Shown here piece after piece: positions 5,041 through 5,262 of a stretch of DNA of 5,262 nt; position 1 is the first letter of the stretch; every line of letters starts with the position of its first letter. This stretch comes from Prevotella sp. GTDB taxonomy: Bacteria; Bacteroidota; Bacteroidia; Bacteroidales; Bacteroidaceae. The translations under genes and the position numbers were made by a program. Location of the stretch: contig JAFPAS010000277.1 in the NCBI GenBank assembly GCA_017424205.1, positions 1-5,262 on the forward strand. Reading direction: 5' to 3'. The notes below the pieces were generated by a model. The model did not search any database. It saw nothing but the letters and a program-made list of their open reading frames with translations, and was not told the origin of the DNA.

Positions 5041-5262
5041 AGTTAATATTCCAAAGGCATCTACACTCATGGGATCTATGCGTTCAATGGGGTATTCCTT
5101 TGAGGCTGCTATTGCTGATGTTATAGATAATAGCATTAGTGCAAATTGTAACATGGTCAAACTATTTTTTCCATCAGAACCAATAGATGATCTTGTTGTA
5201 GGAATATTAGATGATGGAGAAGGAATGTCTGCTGATGTTCTTTTTGAGGCGATGCGATATGG
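5027..5262 (+). CDS. GHKL (MutL/MORC-like) ATPase, N-terminal fragment (3' end outside window)
   Basis: ATG 5027 lies inside the end of the methyltransferase gene in another frame, and the frame stays open to the right edge (78 full codons). The start of a GHKL ATP-binding fold is clear: FEAAIADVIDNSISA (25-39) is the N-box, with Asn35 at the Mg/ATP-binding position, and LDDGEGM (61-67) is the DxGxG box that contacts adenine. This is the family that includes MutL, Hsp90, gyrase B and MORC proteins. The helix-first layout and the IPKASTLMGSMRSMGYSFEAAIAD lead-in resemble the MutL/MORC-like ATPases found in restriction-modification loci rather than histidine kinases, which have a different N-terminal architecture. 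The usual catalytic Glu of the N-box is Asp31 here. Predicted role: an ATP-driven clamp or switch working with the modification and cleavage components. The remaining domains are not visible. Confidence 0.87.
   Translation, partial: MSKDKVNIPKASTLMGSMRSMGYSFEAAIADVIDNSISANCNMVKLFFPSEPIDDLVVGILDDGEGMSADVLFEAMRY

Overview
The window looks like a chromosomal segment of a Bacteroidota bacterium, most likely of the Prevotella/Bacteroides type. The reasons are a BspA-type leucine-rich-repeat surface protein with a type IX secretion-like C-terminal tail, an EnvC-type murein hydrolase activator with a Bacteroidota-style sequence, start codons without Shine-Dalgarno sites but with A/T-rich leaders, and a TAnnTTTG-type promoter. 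The genus is an inference; no rRNA or tRNA is present to confirm it.

Layout. Positions 1-821 hold the 3' part of the BspA-like gene, open at the left edge. Positions 822-1148 are non-coding and rich in repeats: two direct copies of a core of about 34 bp, then an array of 7-nt units (TAA[A/C]CNN). Positions 1149-2774 encode an EnvC-like coiled-coil/LytM protein whose metallopeptidase ligands are lost, as in E. coli EnvC. Positions 2775-2939 carry the same core plus heptad array in inverted orientation, so the gene sits between two facing copies of one composite repeat. Positions 2940-3446 encode the mismatch endonuclease Vsr, followed by a strong hairpin terminator (3477-3517).

After the terminator the sequence becomes visibly richer in A/T. 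A promoter candidate (3626-3658), with two short palindromes upstream, precedes a probable operon: an unrecognised 86-residue protein (3680-3940), a C5-cytosine DNA methyltransferase with all key motifs (3964-5040), and the first 78 residues of a GHKL ATPase (5027 to the right edge). The ATPase start overlaps the methyltransferase end by 14 nt.

Function. Vsr repairs T:G mismatches that arise when 5-methylcytosine deaminates, so its place beside a C5 methyltransferase makes sense. A C5 methyltransferase coupled to a MutL/MORC-like GHKL ATPase matches the restriction-modification-like defence loci described by comparative genomics, in which a Z1-type helicase and a nuclease usually follow. Those effectors would lie beyond the right edge and cannot be seen here. 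The least explained parts are the 86-residue leader protein and the paired inverted core/heptad repeats around the envC-like gene.
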